From Streptomyces sp. MH60 (GTDB lineage Bacteria; Actinomycetota; Actinomycetes; Streptomycetales; Streptomycetaceae): DNA of 64,000 nt. The position numbers were made by a program, and so were the translations under genes. Location of the stretch: assembly GCF_002939385.1 (NCBI RefSeq), contig NZ_MULI01000002.1:62001-126000 (forward strand), given 5' to 3'. Positions 16,381 to 26,071 of the stretch are shown one piece after another (position 1 is the first letter of the stretch; each line of letters opens with the position of its first letter). Below the pieces are notes generated by a model that searched no databases, had not been told where the DNA came from, and saw only the letters and a list, made by a program, of their open reading frames with translations.

Positions 16381-19300
16381 ATGGGTAAGAACTGGAACCG
16401 CCGGGTCTTCCTGAGCTCGGCGGCCGCCGCCGGCGCGGGGGCGGGCCTCGTCGGCCTCGCAACCGCGTCCACGGCCGCAGCCGACGACTCCACCGCGGTC
16501 GCCGCCGAAGGAGGGGCGGCGGGACGGATGCGCATCGCGAGGACCACCGTCGAGCACGCCGAGACCGTGCTCGGCACCGACGTCGCCGAGCCCCGCCTGT
16601 CCTGGGAGCTGTCGGCCGGCGGCCGGGGTGCGCGGCAGAGCGCCTACCAGATCCGGGTCGCCGACGATCCGCGTAACCTCGAGGCCGGCCGCGAACTCGT
16701 CTGGGACTCCGGCAAGGTCGCGTCCGACCGGAGCGTCGGCGTGCCCTACGGCGGCCCGGCACTGCGCCCCCGCACCCGCTACCACTGGCAGGTCCGCGTG
16801 TGGGACGGCCAGGACCGGCCCACCCGGTGGAGTCCGATTCGCTGGTGGGAGACGGCACTCACGGCAGAGCAGTGGCGGGCACGGTGGATCGGTGCCGAGC
16901 CCGCCCCGCAGCCGCCGGGTTTCGCGGGCGCCTCCTGGATCTGGTCCCCGGGGGCCACCTCGTCCGACGCGCCCGAAGGACCCCGGTGGTTCCGTGCCGC
17001 ACTCACCCTTCCGTCCGGGGCCCGGGTGGCGCGGGCCACGGTGGTGGCCACGGCCGACGACGACTTCACGCTCCACCTGGCCGGCAGCCAGGTGCTCCAC
17101 GAACCCGAACAGGTCGACGGCTGGCGGACCGGACGGTACGCGGACGTCACCAACCAGGTGCGCGCTGCGGGCGAACGCATCGTCCTGGCCGTCCTCGCCA
17201 CCAACCGCGGTGGCGTGTCCGTCAATCCCGCTGGACTGCTGGCGCGGCTGGTCGTCGAGACGGAGGACGGCGGTCTGCATGAACTCGCCACCGGCCAGGG
17301 CTGGCGGACGGCGGACACCGAGGAGGAGGGCTGGCGGCATCCGGCCTTCGACGACAGCGCCTGGGCCCAGGCCGCCGTCCTCGCGCCGTACGGCCAGGGC
17401 CCGTGGGGCAACGGAGTGTCGGTGGCCGCGCCGGAGCAGCCCGCGCCGCTGCTGCGGCGGGAGTTCGCCCTGCGGAAGGAGATCAGGAGCGCCCGGCTGT
17501 ACATCTGCGGACTGGCCTACTACGAGGCGGAGATCAACGGCGAGCGAGTCGGCCGCCAAGTCCTCGACCCCGGTTTCACGGACTACGACGAGACGGTCCT
17601 CTACGCCGTCCACGACGTCACCAAGCACCTGAGACGCGGCGCCAACGCCATCGGCGTCACCCTTGGCCGCGGCTTCTACGGCATGACCACCCCCAACGTG
17701 TGGAACTGGCACACCCCGCCGTGGCACGACGAGCCCCGGCTCCTCGCCCAGCTTGAGATCGTCTACCGCGACGGTTCCCGCGCGACCGTGGTCTCCGACT
17801 CCGATTGGCGCATCGCCGACGGGCCGACCCTCACCAACTCCCTCTACGCGGGCGAGACGTACGACGCCCGCAAGGCGCCCCGCAGCTGGACCCGGGCGGG
17901 CTTCGACGACGGCGGGTGGCATCGCCCCGCCGTACAGGAGGCCCCCAAGGGCACGCTGCGCGCGCAGCCGCACGACCCCATCGAGGTCATCGAGACGGTC
18001 CGCCCCACGAAGATCAGTGAGCTGCGCCCCGGTGTGTACCTCGTCGACATGGGCCGCACGATGGCCGGCTGGACCCGGCTGGCGGTCTCTGCTCCCGCCG
18101 GCACCACCATCCGTCTCGTCCACGGCGAGAAGCTGAAGTCCGACGGCAGCGTGCACGCCGAGACCGGGCACGTACCCGGCCGCTTCCAGACGGACGAGTA
18201 CATCTGCGCGGGCGGCCGCCGGGAGGAGTGGGAGCCCAAGTTCTCCTACAAAGGCTTCCGATACGTCCAGATCCACGGCCTTCCCCAGCGCCCCGAACCC
18301 AAGGACGTCCTGGGCCGGCTCGTGCACACCCGCGTCGACGAGGTCAGCGACTTCCGCTGCTCCGAGCCGTTCTACGAGCGCCTGGACACCGCCATGCGCC
18401 GCACGATCGTCAACAACCTGCACGGCATCCCGACCGACACCCCGATGTTCGAGAAGAACGGCTGGACCGGCGACGCACAGGTCGGCGCGCCCTCCATGAA
18501 CTACGCCTTCGGGATGCACCGCTTCTGGAGCAAGTGGCTGGACGATCTGCGGGACAGCCAGAACGCCGAGGGCCAGCTGCCGGTGATCGTGCCGAGCGGC
18601 GGCTGGGGCTACAACGAGCTGGGCCCGTCTCCCGAGTGGACCACGGTCTACCCGTTCCTGGTACGGGAGATGTACCGGGTCTACGGCGACGAACGCGTCG
18701 TCCGCGACCACCTGCCCACCCTGGCCCGATACCTGGACTGGGAGCTCGGACGCCTGAAGGACGGCCTGGCCGTCACGGCGCTCGGCGACTGGGTGTCGCC
18801 CGGCTACGAGATCCCGCCCGAGGACACCCGGCTCACCGCGACCGCCTACCTCTACCGGGCGCTCACCGACACCGCCGAGATGGCCGAACTCGTCGGCAAG
18901 AACGAGGTCCGCGAGCGCTTCCGCGGCGCAGCGGACAGACTGAAGACGGCATTCAACAAGGAGTTCCTCGGCCCCGACGGCCACTACCGCACAGCCAAGG
19001 ACCCCGAATACCGGCAGTCCAGCAACTGCATCCCCCTGGCGTTCGGCCTCGTCCCGGCCGGCGCCAGGGCGAGCGTCACCGCCTCGCTGGTCGCCGACAT
19101 CGACAAGCGCGGCAACCACCTCAACACCGGCTGCCTCGGCACCAGCGTGCTGCTGCGCGCGCTGAGCGCGAACGGCCACCCCGAGGTGGCACACGCCATC
19201 GCGACTCAGAAAACCTATCCGGGCTGGGGCTACTGGTTCGACAACGGCGCCGACACCATGTGGGAGTTCTGGCAGCTCGACTCCCGCTCCCGCGGCCACT

Positions 19301-19653
19301 ACTTCCTGGGCACGATCGTGCAGTGGCTGTACGAGAACGTGGCCGGCCTGCGCCCCGGCGACGACGGCTACCGCACCTTCACCGTCCGCCCCGACGCCCG
19401 TACCGGCGTGGCCTGGGCGCGCACCGCCCTCCGCACGGTACGTGGGCAGGTGTCCGTGGCGTGGTCGTCCGTCGACCGCGACCTGCGGCTGGCAGTGCGG
19501 GTGCCGGTGGGGGCAACGGCCGAGATACACGTACCGGGCAACGACCAGAGAGAGGTACGGGCTCCGAAGGGCGCCGCGTTCGTCAGGGCGGAGCCGGGTT
19601 ACGTGATCTTCCGCGTCCCGCACGGTCAGTGGGACTTCGTCGGCAGGGCGTGA
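16381..19653 (+). CDS. secreted alpha-L-rhamnosidase, GH78
   Basis: 1090 residues. A Tat signal (NRRVFLSSAAAAGAGAGL) indicates folded export. Beta-rich N-terminal domains follow, with RIARTTVEHAETVLGTDVAE, QVRVWDGQD and LRREFALRKEIRSARLYICG, typical of Bac_rhamnosid_N and concanavalin-like modules. The (alpha/alpha)6 catalytic domain contains NGWTGDAQVGAPSMNYAF with the probable acid Asp near residue 699, and GADTMWEFWQ near 960. It releases L-rhamnose from plant glycosides or pectic polymers outside the cell. It is monocistronic, with a LacI-like operator site upstream. Confidence 0.92.
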   Translation: MGKNWNRRVFLSSAAAAGAGAGLVGLATASTAAADDSTAVAAEGGAAGRMRIARTTVEHAETVLGTDVAEPRLSWELSAGGRGARQSAYQIRVADDPRNLEAGRELVWDSGKVASDRSVGVPYGGPALRPRTRYHWQVRVWDGQDRPTRWSPIRWWETALTAEQWRARWIGAEPAPQPPGFAGASWIWSPGATSSDAPEGPRWFRAALTLPSGARVARATVVATADDDFTLHLAGSQVLHEPEQVDGWRTGRYADVTNQVRAAGERIVLAVLATNRGGVSVNPAGLLARLVVETEDGGLHELATGQGWRTADTEEEGWRHPAFDDSAWAQAAVLAPYGQGPWGNGVSVAAPEQPAPLLRREFALRKEIRSARLYICGLAYYEAEINGERVGRQVLDPGFTDYDETVLYAVHDVTKHLRRGANAIGVTLGRGFYGMTTPNVWNWHTPPWHDEPRLLAQLEIVYRDGSRATVVSDSDWRIADGPTLTNSLYAGETYDARKAPRSWTRAGFDDGGWHRPAVQEAPKGTLRAQPHDPIEVIETVRPTKISELRPGVYLVDMGRTMAGWTRLAVSAPAGTTIRLVHGEKLKSDGSVHAETGHVPGRFQTDEYICAGGRREEWEPKFSYKGFRYVQIHGLPQRPEPKDVLGRLVHTRVDEVSDFRCSEPFYERLDTAMRRTIVNNLHGIPTDTPMFEKNGWTGDAQVGAPSMNYAFGMHRFWSKWLDDLRDSQNAEGQLPVIVPSGGWGYNELGPSPEWTTVYPFLVREMYRVYGDERVVRDHLPTLARYLDWELGRLKDGLAVTALGDWVSPGYEIPPEDTRLTATAYLYRALTDTAEMAELVGKNEVRERFRGAADRLKTAFNKEFLGPDGHYRTAKDPEYRQSSNCIPLAFGLVPAGARASVTASLVADIDKRGNHLNTGCLGTSVLLRALSANGHPEVAHAIATQKTYPGWGYWFDNGADTMWEFWQLDSRSRGHYFLGTIVQWLYENVAGLRPGDDGYRTFTVRPDARTGVAWARTALRTVRGQVSVAWSSVDRDLRLAVRVPVGATAEIHVPGNDQREVRAPKGAAFVRAEPGYVIFRVPHGQWDFVGRA

Positions 19654-19834
19654 ACCGGTAGGTGCCGGCCGTGCTCTGCGCCGCCGGCACCGCACCACCG
19701 CCCCGCTCCGCGGCCGCGGCCAGGGCTCCTGACCTGATCCCGCCCCGACTCGACTCGACGCGTTCAGACGGCTCCACCGCTGGAACGTCCGACGCCGGCA
19801 CTCTCGCCTCGGTCCGCGCTCACCCATCGCCTTC

Positions 19835-19945
19835 GAGAGAGCAAGACGGACGCCCAAGGACGCCCACGTCGTCGCCGATCAGGCCCGCATGCGTCGTGAC
19901 CTGCACCCGCTGAGGGAACAGGACGAGATCACCCACATGCGGGCC
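19835..19945 (+). pseudogene. IS110-family transposase fragment
   Basis: ESKTDA and then KDAHVVADQARMRRDLHPLR appear in two frames separated by one extra C near 19853-19855. KTDAKDA-V-ADQAR-RRDL-PLR is the conserved DEDD-domain segment of IS110 transposases. Sequence before and after is not recognisable. It is the only content seen in the 400-bp gap 19654-20051. Confidence 0.65.
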
Positions 19946-20051
19946 GACGCAATGTTCTGCGACTCGCTCGTGTACGCCGTGCGCCGCACGCCGAAGCCGT
20001 CCCAGTGCCGGAAGACCGAACGCGCGTATGCGACGGGATGACCGGCCCGAA

Positions 20052-20984
20052 TCAAGTGTGGAGCCGGATCCGGTCGTTGAGCGCGGCACCGACGTCGGGG
20101 CAGTTCTTCCGGACGGTGTCGAGAAAGGCGCGCAGCACCGGGGACTGATCGCGGGCCGCGAAGGACAGGACGAGATCGGGCAGGGGCGTACGCGGGGTCA
20201 CTTCACAGAACCGCACTCCCGGGCGCGGGACCGCCCTCATACGGGACGGCCCCAGGCCGACGCCCACGCCCGAGGCGGCGAGGCCGATGATCGTGTGCAC
20301 GTCCCTCGCGACGGTCGCGCCGCCGAGAGCCGAGGAGTCCGTGCCCAGCAGGGTGCGCAGTCCGGCGACCACAGCGGGCTCGTCCTCGCCGGCCGACACG
20401 ATCAGCGGCTGTCGCCGCAACTGATCGGCACTTAGCGACTGTTGACCCGCGTACGGGTGCGCCGTACTCACCACAGCGATCACGTGGTCGCGTCCGACCG
20501 GGACGGACACGAGATGCTCGGCTCCGGCACCCCGTGGTGGGCCGAGGGTGAGGGCCACGTCCAGTTCCCCGGCGACGAGAGCTGGGCTGCTTCGGCTGGT
20601 TGCCATCTCGTGCAGTTCCATTCTCACGTCGGGCCGTTCACGGCCGAACCGGCTCAGGACGCCCGGCAGCGGGTCGAGCAGTGCCGAGGCGATGAAGCCG
20701 AGGCGCAGACGTCCCGTCTCGCCGCGCGCGGCCCGGCCCGCGTCGACCGTGGCCGCCGCGATCTCGTCGAGTGCCCGGCGCGCCCGCGCGAGGAACGCCT
20801 CACCGGCGGCGGTCGGGAACACCCCCTGACGGGTGCGGTCGAACAACCGGGCCCCGACCTCGCGCTCCAGGTCGGCGATCTGCTTGGACAGCGGCGGCTG
20901 CGCGATGCCCAGCTCGCCGGCCGCCCGGCCGAAGTGTTCGTGCTCGGCGAGAGCAACCGCGTACCGCAGGTGCCGCGCTTCCAT
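20052..20984 (-). CDS. LysR-family regulator
   Basis: 310 residues. The helix-turn-helix reads YAVALAEHEHFGRAAGELGI and AQPPLSKQIADLEREVGARL; the effector domain has GRLRLGFIASALLDPLPGVL and GLAASGVGVGLGPS. The ATG at 20984 is standard. It is divergent from a hydrolase-MFS pair with a 117-bp gap that should contain its binding site. LysR proteins commonly activate the divergent genes when a ligand binds, so it probably controls the pair. Confidence 0.88.
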   Translation of the reverse strand: MEARHLRYAVALAEHEHFGRAAGELGIAQPPLSKQIADLEREVGARLFDRTRQGVFPTAAGEAFLARARRALDEIAAATVDAGRAARGETGRLRLGFIASALLDPLPGVLSRFGRERPDVRMELHEMATSRSSPALVAGELDVALTLGPPRGAGAEHLVSVPVGRDHVIAVVSTAHPYAGQQSLSADQLRRQPLIVSAGEDEPAVVAGLRTLLGTDSSALGGATVARDVHTIIGLAASGVGVGLGPSRMRAVPRPGVRFCEVTPRTPLPDLVLSFAARDQSPVLRAFLDTVRKNCPDVGAALNDRIRLHT

Positions 20985-21101
20985 GACCCGCCCTCCGTCC
21001 CATCGATCCCGTCGACTGCTGGCAATACCTCAAAGATATCGCCATGCCACTTACCAGATCTATGGATGGATGACGCTGTGGTTCCCGTCTGGAATGGAGC
21101 C

Positions 21102-21947
21102 ATGACGAACGTATCTCTGACCGGCACCGTCTTCGTTTTCGTGCACGGCGCCTGGCACAGTTCCGGACAGTGGGCGGCGACGCAGCGCGCGCTGGCCGGA
21201 CTGGGCGCCGCGAGCGTGGCCGTCGACTTGCCCGGGCACGGCTTCGAGGCACCCCTGCCCACCGGATACCTGCTGCCCGGCCAGCCGGGCCTGCTGACCG
21301 AGAAGTCACAGCTCGCCACCCTGACGATGGACGACTGCGCCGAGGCGGTACTGAGCGTGCTGCGCCAGGTGCGTCACCATCGCACTGTCGTGCTCGTCGC
21401 GCACAGCGCGGGCGGCGGTCCCGCGTCCCTGGCCGCGGAGCGGGCGCCCGATCTGGTGGACCGGATCGTCTACCTGTCCGCGTTCGTCCCGGGCGGGCGG
21501 CCGCGGTTCGTCGACTATCTGGGCTCACCCGAGAACGCCACCGCGCTGGGCCAGAACCTGAACCTCGGCGACCCGGAGGCCCTGGGCGCCGTACGGATCA
21601 ATCCGCTCTCACCGGATCCCGCCTACCTCGACGAACTGCGGGAAACCCACTACCACGACACCCCTCTGGACCGCTTTGACCGGTGGCGGTCCGCGCTGAG
21701 CCCTGATCTGCCCCTGGCGATCCCGACGGCTCCGGTCACCCTGACCGCGGCGCGGTGGGGACGAATTCCCCGCACGTTCCTGCGCTGCGCCGAGGACCGG
21801 GCGCTGACACCGGCCGCGCAGGACCTGATGATCGCGGAAGCCGATCGGGCCTTTCCCGGTAACCCATTCACCGTGCAAACCCTGCCCGGCAGCCACAGCC
21901 CGTTCGCCGCCCGGCCGAGCGAACTCGCCGCGGCCCTCGCCTCGTGA
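21102..21947 (+). CDS. alpha/beta hydrolase
   Basis: 281 residues. FVHGAWHSSGQW is the oxyanion-hole segment and VAHSAGGGPA contains the nucleophile Ser in the elbow. The acid in FLRCAEDRAL and a C-terminal His in LPGSHSPF complete a triad. The pattern (HGAWHSSGQW, PGSHSPF) resembles salicylate-esterase/hydroxynitrile-lyase-like hydrolases. Its stop codon overlaps the GTG of the following MFS gene, so both are made from one message. The substrate is unknown. Confidence 0.85.
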   Translation: MTNVSLTGTVFVFVHGAWHSSGQWAATQRALAGLGAASVAVDLPGHGFEAPLPTGYLLPGQPGLLTEKSQLATLTMDDCAEAVLSVLRQVRHHRTVVLVAHSAGGGPASLAAERAPDLVDRIVYLSAFVPGGRPRFVDYLGSPENATALGQNLNLGDPEALGAVRINPLSPDPAYLDELRETHYHDTPLDRFDRWRSALSPDLPLAIPTAPVTLTAARWGRIPRTFLRCAEDRALTPAAQDLMIAEADRAFPGNPFTVQTLPGSHSPFAARPSELAAALAS

Positions 21948-23413
21948 GCTGGCATCGGCCCGTGAAGGGTTCCCTGTCCCCGAGCGGGGGACGGCTCGCG
22001 GCCGGTGGCGGCGGGCGGCTGGTACTGCCGGTCGTGCTGAGCGCGACGTTCGTGCAGTTGCTCAACGTCACCGTCGCGCAGATCGCCGCCCCGGCGATCC
22101 GGACCGACCTGGGTGCCGGCTCAGGCGCCGTGCAGCTGATCCTGGCCGGGTACACCCTGACCTACGCCTGCTTGCTCATCACGGCCGCGCGCCTCGGCGA
22201 CCGGTACGGCTATCACCGGCTGTTCGTGCTGGGCACCGTCGTCTTCACGGCCGGTTCAGTGGCTGCCGCGTGTGCTCCGGATGCCACGTTCCTCATCGCG
22301 GCCCGGCTGGTCCAGGGCGCGGGCAGCGGCTTGGTCGCCCCGCAGGTTCTGTCGATCATCCAGGTCGCCGTCCCCGCTGCCCGGCGCCCACGGGCTCTCG
22401 GCCTGTTCGGTGCCACGATGGGAGTGGCGTCGCTGGCCGGGCCGCTGATCGGCGGACTCCTCGTCGGCGCCGACCTCTTCGGTCTCGGCTGGCGCTCGGT
22501 GTTCCTGGTCACGGTGCCGGTGGCACTCGTCTCGCTCGCGGGCGCGACCGTACTGCCTCGTACGCGAGGCGCGGCCGGACAGCGCGTGGACGGGATGGGC
22601 GTGTTGCTGACCACCGTGGGCTTCGGTGCGCTGGTGCTGCCGCTCGCGCTGGGAGGGGAAGCCGGCTGGCCCTGGTGGGCATGGGCCACTCTGGCCGTGT
22701 CGGTGGCCGTTCTCGGCTGCTTCGCCCTGACTCTCCCGCACCGGCCGGATCCCCTGGTGCATCCGTCGCTGTTCCGCGACCGGAGGGCGCGTGCGGGGGT
22801 GCTGCTGGTGTTCGTGTTCAACGCCGGGGTGCCGTCCTTCACGTATCTGCTGTTCCTGCATCTGCAGTCGGCCATCGGGTATCCCGCCCTCACGGCCGCG
22901 CTGACGTCGGCTCCCTTCGCGGCCGCGGCCGTGCTGGGCAGCCGTGGCGCACCGGCGCTGGCCCGCCGACACGGGTCGGCCGTGCTCACGGTCTCGGCGT
23001 CGGTATTGGCGGGGACGGCCCTGGCTCTCGCGCCGCTCATCGGCACCGCGGCCGGACGCTGGGCGGCGTTGCCGGTCCTGGCTCTCGGCGGCGCCGCGTT
23101 CGGCTCGTTCACCGCCTCGGTGTTCGCTCTGGTGCTGGCGAGGGTGGACGGCTCCGCGGCCGGTTCTGTGTCCGGGCTGTTGCCCACGGCTCAGCAGCTG
23201 GGCGGATCGATCGGGGTGGCTGCGGCGGGGCTCGTCTACTTCGCACCCGCCGCCGGCCCGGGCGCCGCGTTTCGGCACGCCATGATCTACGAGGCCGCCG
23301 TCTTCGCCGTCACCGCGCTGATCAGCCTTCGGATGCGCGATCGGAACCGGCCAGCCGCGCCACGGGCAGATGCGGCGCGTGCCGCGGGGACGGTCGGAAC
23401 ACCTGGATCGTGA
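21944..23413 (+). CDS. MFS transporter, DHA2-type
   Basis: 489 residues with about 14 hydrophobic segments. AARLGDRYGYHRLFVLG is the MFS loop motif and APQVLSIIQV with GATMGVASLAGPLIGGLL the antiporter motif C region of drug:H+ antiporters. GTG start overlaps the hydrolase stop. It likely exports a compound related to the hydrolase substrate. The right copy of the 18-bp inverted repeat lies 95 bp beyond its stop. Confidence 0.88.
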   Translation: MSWHRPVKGSLSPSGGRLAAGGGGRLVLPVVLSATFVQLLNVTVAQIAAPAIRTDLGAGSGAVQLILAGYTLTYACLLITAARLGDRYGYHRLFVLGTVVFTAGSVAAACAPDATFLIAARLVQGAGSGLVAPQVLSIIQVAVPAARRPRALGLFGATMGVASLAGPLIGGLLVGADLFGLGWRSVFLVTVPVALVSLAGATVLPRTRGAAGQRVDGMGVLLTTVGFGALVLPLALGGEAGWPWWAWATLAVSVAVLGCFALTLPHRPDPLVHPSLFRDRRARAGVLLVFVFNAGVPSFTYLLFLHLQSAIGYPALTAALTSAPFAAAAVLGSRGAPALARRHGSAVLTVSASVLAGTALALAPLIGTAAGRWAALPVLALGGAAFGSFTASVFALVLARVDGSAAGSVSGLLPTAQQLGGSIGVAAAGLVYFAPAAGPGAAFRHAMIYEAAVFAVTALISLRMRDRNRPAAPRADAARAAGTVGTPGS

Positions 23414-23507
23414 GCCCGGCGAAGCGCCGGGATGCGAGGCAGCAGGCTTGTAAGCCCCGACGCTGAGCCGGCCCGCGGTGTCCTCCGCCTCCGCCGTCTG
23501 CGAACCT

Positions 23508-23525
23508 CATTCTGAAACGATCAGT
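23508..23525 (-). repeat. 18-bp inverted repeat, right copy
   Basis: CATTCTGAAACGATCAGT is the exact reverse complement of 15835-15852. It sits in the 150-bp gap between the MFS gene and the 3' end of the GH3 gene. Outside the 18 bases the two copies share no further contiguous match. Confidence 0.6.
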
Positions 23526-23563
23526 AAGGCGACCGACCGGCGGGACGTCCCGGCTCGCTCGGC

Positions 23564-25945
23564 TCATGCCCGGGCTACCGGCTCCTGTTCGATCACGGAG
23601 CGCAGGCGCCGCGTGTGGTCCAGGTGGCGTTCGGCTCCGGTCAGCGTGACCCTGGCGATCAGGCGTGGATCCGCACTGGAGGCGGCCAACCTGAGCTCCA
23701 GCTCGCCCGGTTCGACCACTCGCCGTCCGTCGCGTCCGGTGAACGATGCGAGATCGGCCGGAACCACGGCACGCAGGCGCCGGGCCTCACCCGGCTCCAG
23801 GTCGACCCGGGCATAGCCGACGAGGCGCTGCACCGGCTGGACGACGGAGGCGACCGGGTCGTGCAGATAGAGCTGGACGACCTCGGTTCCGGACCGCCCA
23901 CCGGTGTTGCGGACGGTGAGGGCGAGGATGAACTCGCCGTCCGTCGGCGCCTCCCGGACGTCCACGGTCAGATCTGTCCAGTCGAACCGCGTATAGGACA
24001 GGCCGTGACCGAAGGGGAACGCCGGTGTCGGGTCGATGTTGGACACCTCGCCGGCGTGGGCGAGCCTCGCTCCGAGGTAGGTGGCCGGCTGGGAGCCCGG
24101 CCCGCGCGGCACGCTGACCGGGAGCCGTCCGGACGGGTTGACGCGGCCGCTGAGCACACCGGCGATCGCGGGCGTGCCCTCCTCACCGGGAAAGAAGGAC
24201 TGCACGATTGCCGCGGACTCCCGCACGGCGCGGCCGAGGGAGTACGGTCGTCCCGCGAGCAGCACGGTGACCAAGGGCGTCTCCACGTCCAGCAGGGCGT
24301 CGAGCAGTTGCCGCTGTGCCCCGGGCAGCGCCAGCGTCTCGACGTCGCATCCTTCACCGCTGGTCCCCCGTCCGAAGAGCCCGGCGCGGTCGCCGAGCAC
24401 CACCAGGGCGATGTCGGCCTCGCGAGCCGCCGTGGCGGCCTCACGCAGACCGGTGAGGTCGCCGTCGTCGATGCCGGTGCCGCGGACGACCGTGATCTCC
24501 GCGTCGGGGAACTCGGCGGCGACGGTGTCGCGCAGCGTGGGCAACTCGATGCCGTGCGGGGTCCCGGGGTGACGGACGCCGATGTGCTGAGGGAAGGAGT
24601 AGCAGCCCAGGACGGCGACGGCCTCGTCGGCGTTGGGGCCGAGCAGGGCGATGCGGCGTGGCCTTTCGAGGGGCAGCGTGCCGTCGTTGCTCAACAGCAC
24701 GACGGCTTCCTCGGCGATCGTGCGGGCCAGCGCGCGGTTCTCCGGACCGTCCAGGTCGATCCGGCCGCGCAGGGCGGCCGGATCGTCGAGGTCTGACCCT
24801 TCGAGTGCGGCCGGCAGGGGGTTCCAGTCCGGATCGAGCAGACCGAGTCTCGCCTTCTGGGTGAGTATCCGGCGAAGGGCCCGGTCGACCAACGCCTCCG
24901 GGACACGGCCGTCGGCGACTGCGCCGGTCAGGGGCGCGCCGTATGTCTTGACGTTGGGCAGTTCGACGTCGATGCCCGCCCGCAGTGCCAGGCCGGCGGC
25001 GTCGGCCCAGTCGGCTGCGACGCCGTGCAGGGTCTTGAGGAAGGCGATGGCGAAGTAGTCGGCGACGACGGTGCCGTCGAAGCCCCATGTGTCGCGCAGC
25101 AGCCCGGTGAGCAGCTCCTCGTCGGCCGCGGAGGGGACACCGTCGGTATCGGTGTAGGCGTTCATCACCGACCGCGCGCCGCCCTCACGGATCGCCATCT
25201 CGAAGGGGGGCAGCAGGACGTCGGCGCGCTCCCGCGGGCCCATGGACGAGGGAGCGAGGTTGCGTCCGGCGCGCGAGGCCGAGTAGCCGGCGAAGTGCTT
25301 GAGGGTGGCGACGATCCCGGCCGACTCAAGACCCTGCACGTACGCCGTTCCGATGGTGCCGACAAGGTACGGGTCCTCGCCGATGGTCTCCTCGACCCGG
25401 CCCCAGCGGGCGTCGCGCACGACGTCCAGGACAGGCGCGAGTCCCTGGTGAACGCCGACGGCACGCATGTCCCGTCCGATGGCGCAGGCCATGCGCCGCA
25501 CCGTGTCGGGGTCGAAGGTGGCGCCCCAGGACAGCGGGACGGGATAGGCCGTCGCACCCCAGGCGGCGAAGCCGGCCAGACACTCGTCGTGCGCGAGGGC
25601 GGGGATGCCGAACCGGTTCGTGGCGGCGATCCGGGTCTGGGTGCGGGCCAGGGAGAGCGCGCCCAGGGCGGGGTCCACCGGGACCGTGCCGAAGGGCCGG
25701 GTCAACTGGCCCAGTCCGGCAGGCAGGAGCGCGTCGAGATCGACGGGCTCCTCCATGTCGTGCTGATGGGGGGCCACTTCGCCGCCCTGATCGGAGGCGC
25801 CGACCCAGACGCCGTACAGCTGGGCGGTCTTCTCCTGAAGGGTCATCGCGTCGATCAGGGCGTCGACTCTCGCGGTGACGGAAACGGTGGTGTCGTTCCA
25901 GCGGGAGACTCCGGCGGTGTTGTCTGCGGCCACGTTGGCGTTCAC
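23564..25945 (-). CDS. bxlA: GH3 beta-xylosidase (BxlA-like), cytoplasmic
   Basis: 793 residues without a signal peptide. Features are MTLQEKTAQLYGVWVGASDQ, KHFAGYSASRAGRN with the conserved Lys-His, and VVADYF, where Asp296 is the probable nucleophile. A C-terminal fibronectin-III-like domain (RNTGGRSGTEVVQLYL) closes the protein. The GTG start with GGAGGGAAA before it is preferred over an upstream TTG. It is the last gene of the transporter operon and would split imported xylo-oligosaccharides into xylose. The symbol rests on gene order and family, not on a search. Confidence 0.82.
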   Translation of the reverse strand: MNANVAADNTAGVSRWNDTTVSVTARVDALIDAMTLQEKTAQLYGVWVGASDQGGEVAPHQHDMEEPVDLDALLPAGLGQLTRPFGTVPVDPALGALSLARTQTRIAATNRFGIPALAHDECLAGFAAWGATAYPVPLSWGATFDPDTVRRMACAIGRDMRAVGVHQGLAPVLDVVRDARWGRVEETIGEDPYLVGTIGTAYVQGLESAGIVATLKHFAGYSASRAGRNLAPSSMGPRERADVLLPPFEMAIREGGARSVMNAYTDTDGVPSAADEELLTGLLRDTWGFDGTVVADYFAIAFLKTLHGVAADWADAAGLALRAGIDVELPNVKTYGAPLTGAVADGRVPEALVDRALRRILTQKARLGLLDPDWNPLPAALEGSDLDDPAALRGRIDLDGPENRALARTIAEEAVVLLSNDGTLPLERPRRIALLGPNADEAVAVLGCYSFPQHIGVRHPGTPHGIELPTLRDTVAAEFPDAEITVVRGTGIDDGDLTGLREAATAAREADIALVVLGDRAGLFGRGTSGEGCDVETLALPGAQRQLLDALLDVETPLVTVLLAGRPYSLGRAVRESAAIVQSFFPGEEGTPAIAGVLSGRVNPSGRLPVSVPRGPGSQPATYLGARLAHAGEVSNIDPTPAFPFGHGLSYTRFDWTDLTVDVREAPTDGEFILALTVRNTGGRSGTEVVQLYLHDPVASVVQPVQRLVGYARVDLEPGEARRLRAVVPADLASFTGRDGRRVVEPGELELRLAASSADPRLIARVTLTGAERHLDHTRRLRSVIEQEPVARA

Positions 25946-26030
25946 TTTCCCTCCCACGGCCCGCGGACCCTCGACCTGGGCGCGACGGGCGGACAAGTAG
26001 ACGAGCAGGAGCCGAGGCGGGACGGGTCGC

Positions 26031-26056
26031 GTCCGGGTTCCGGCACCGTCCCGGAC
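26031..26056 (-). terminator. intergenic hairpin before GH3 gene
   Basis: GTCCGGG at 26031-26037 pairs with CCCGGAC at 26050-26056 in the gap of about 125 bp between the second permease and the GH3 gene. It may lower or separate expression of the GH3 gene from the transporter genes. No T-run is present. Confidence 0.3.
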
Positions 26057-26071
26057 CCGCGTCGGCGTCGG

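Noticed and set aside
16294..19857. 1187-codon open frame antisense to the rhamnosidase gene
   Set aside because: It mirrors the GH78 gene, is made of His/Gly/Arg/Pro-rich sequence without domains, and results from third-position GC bias.
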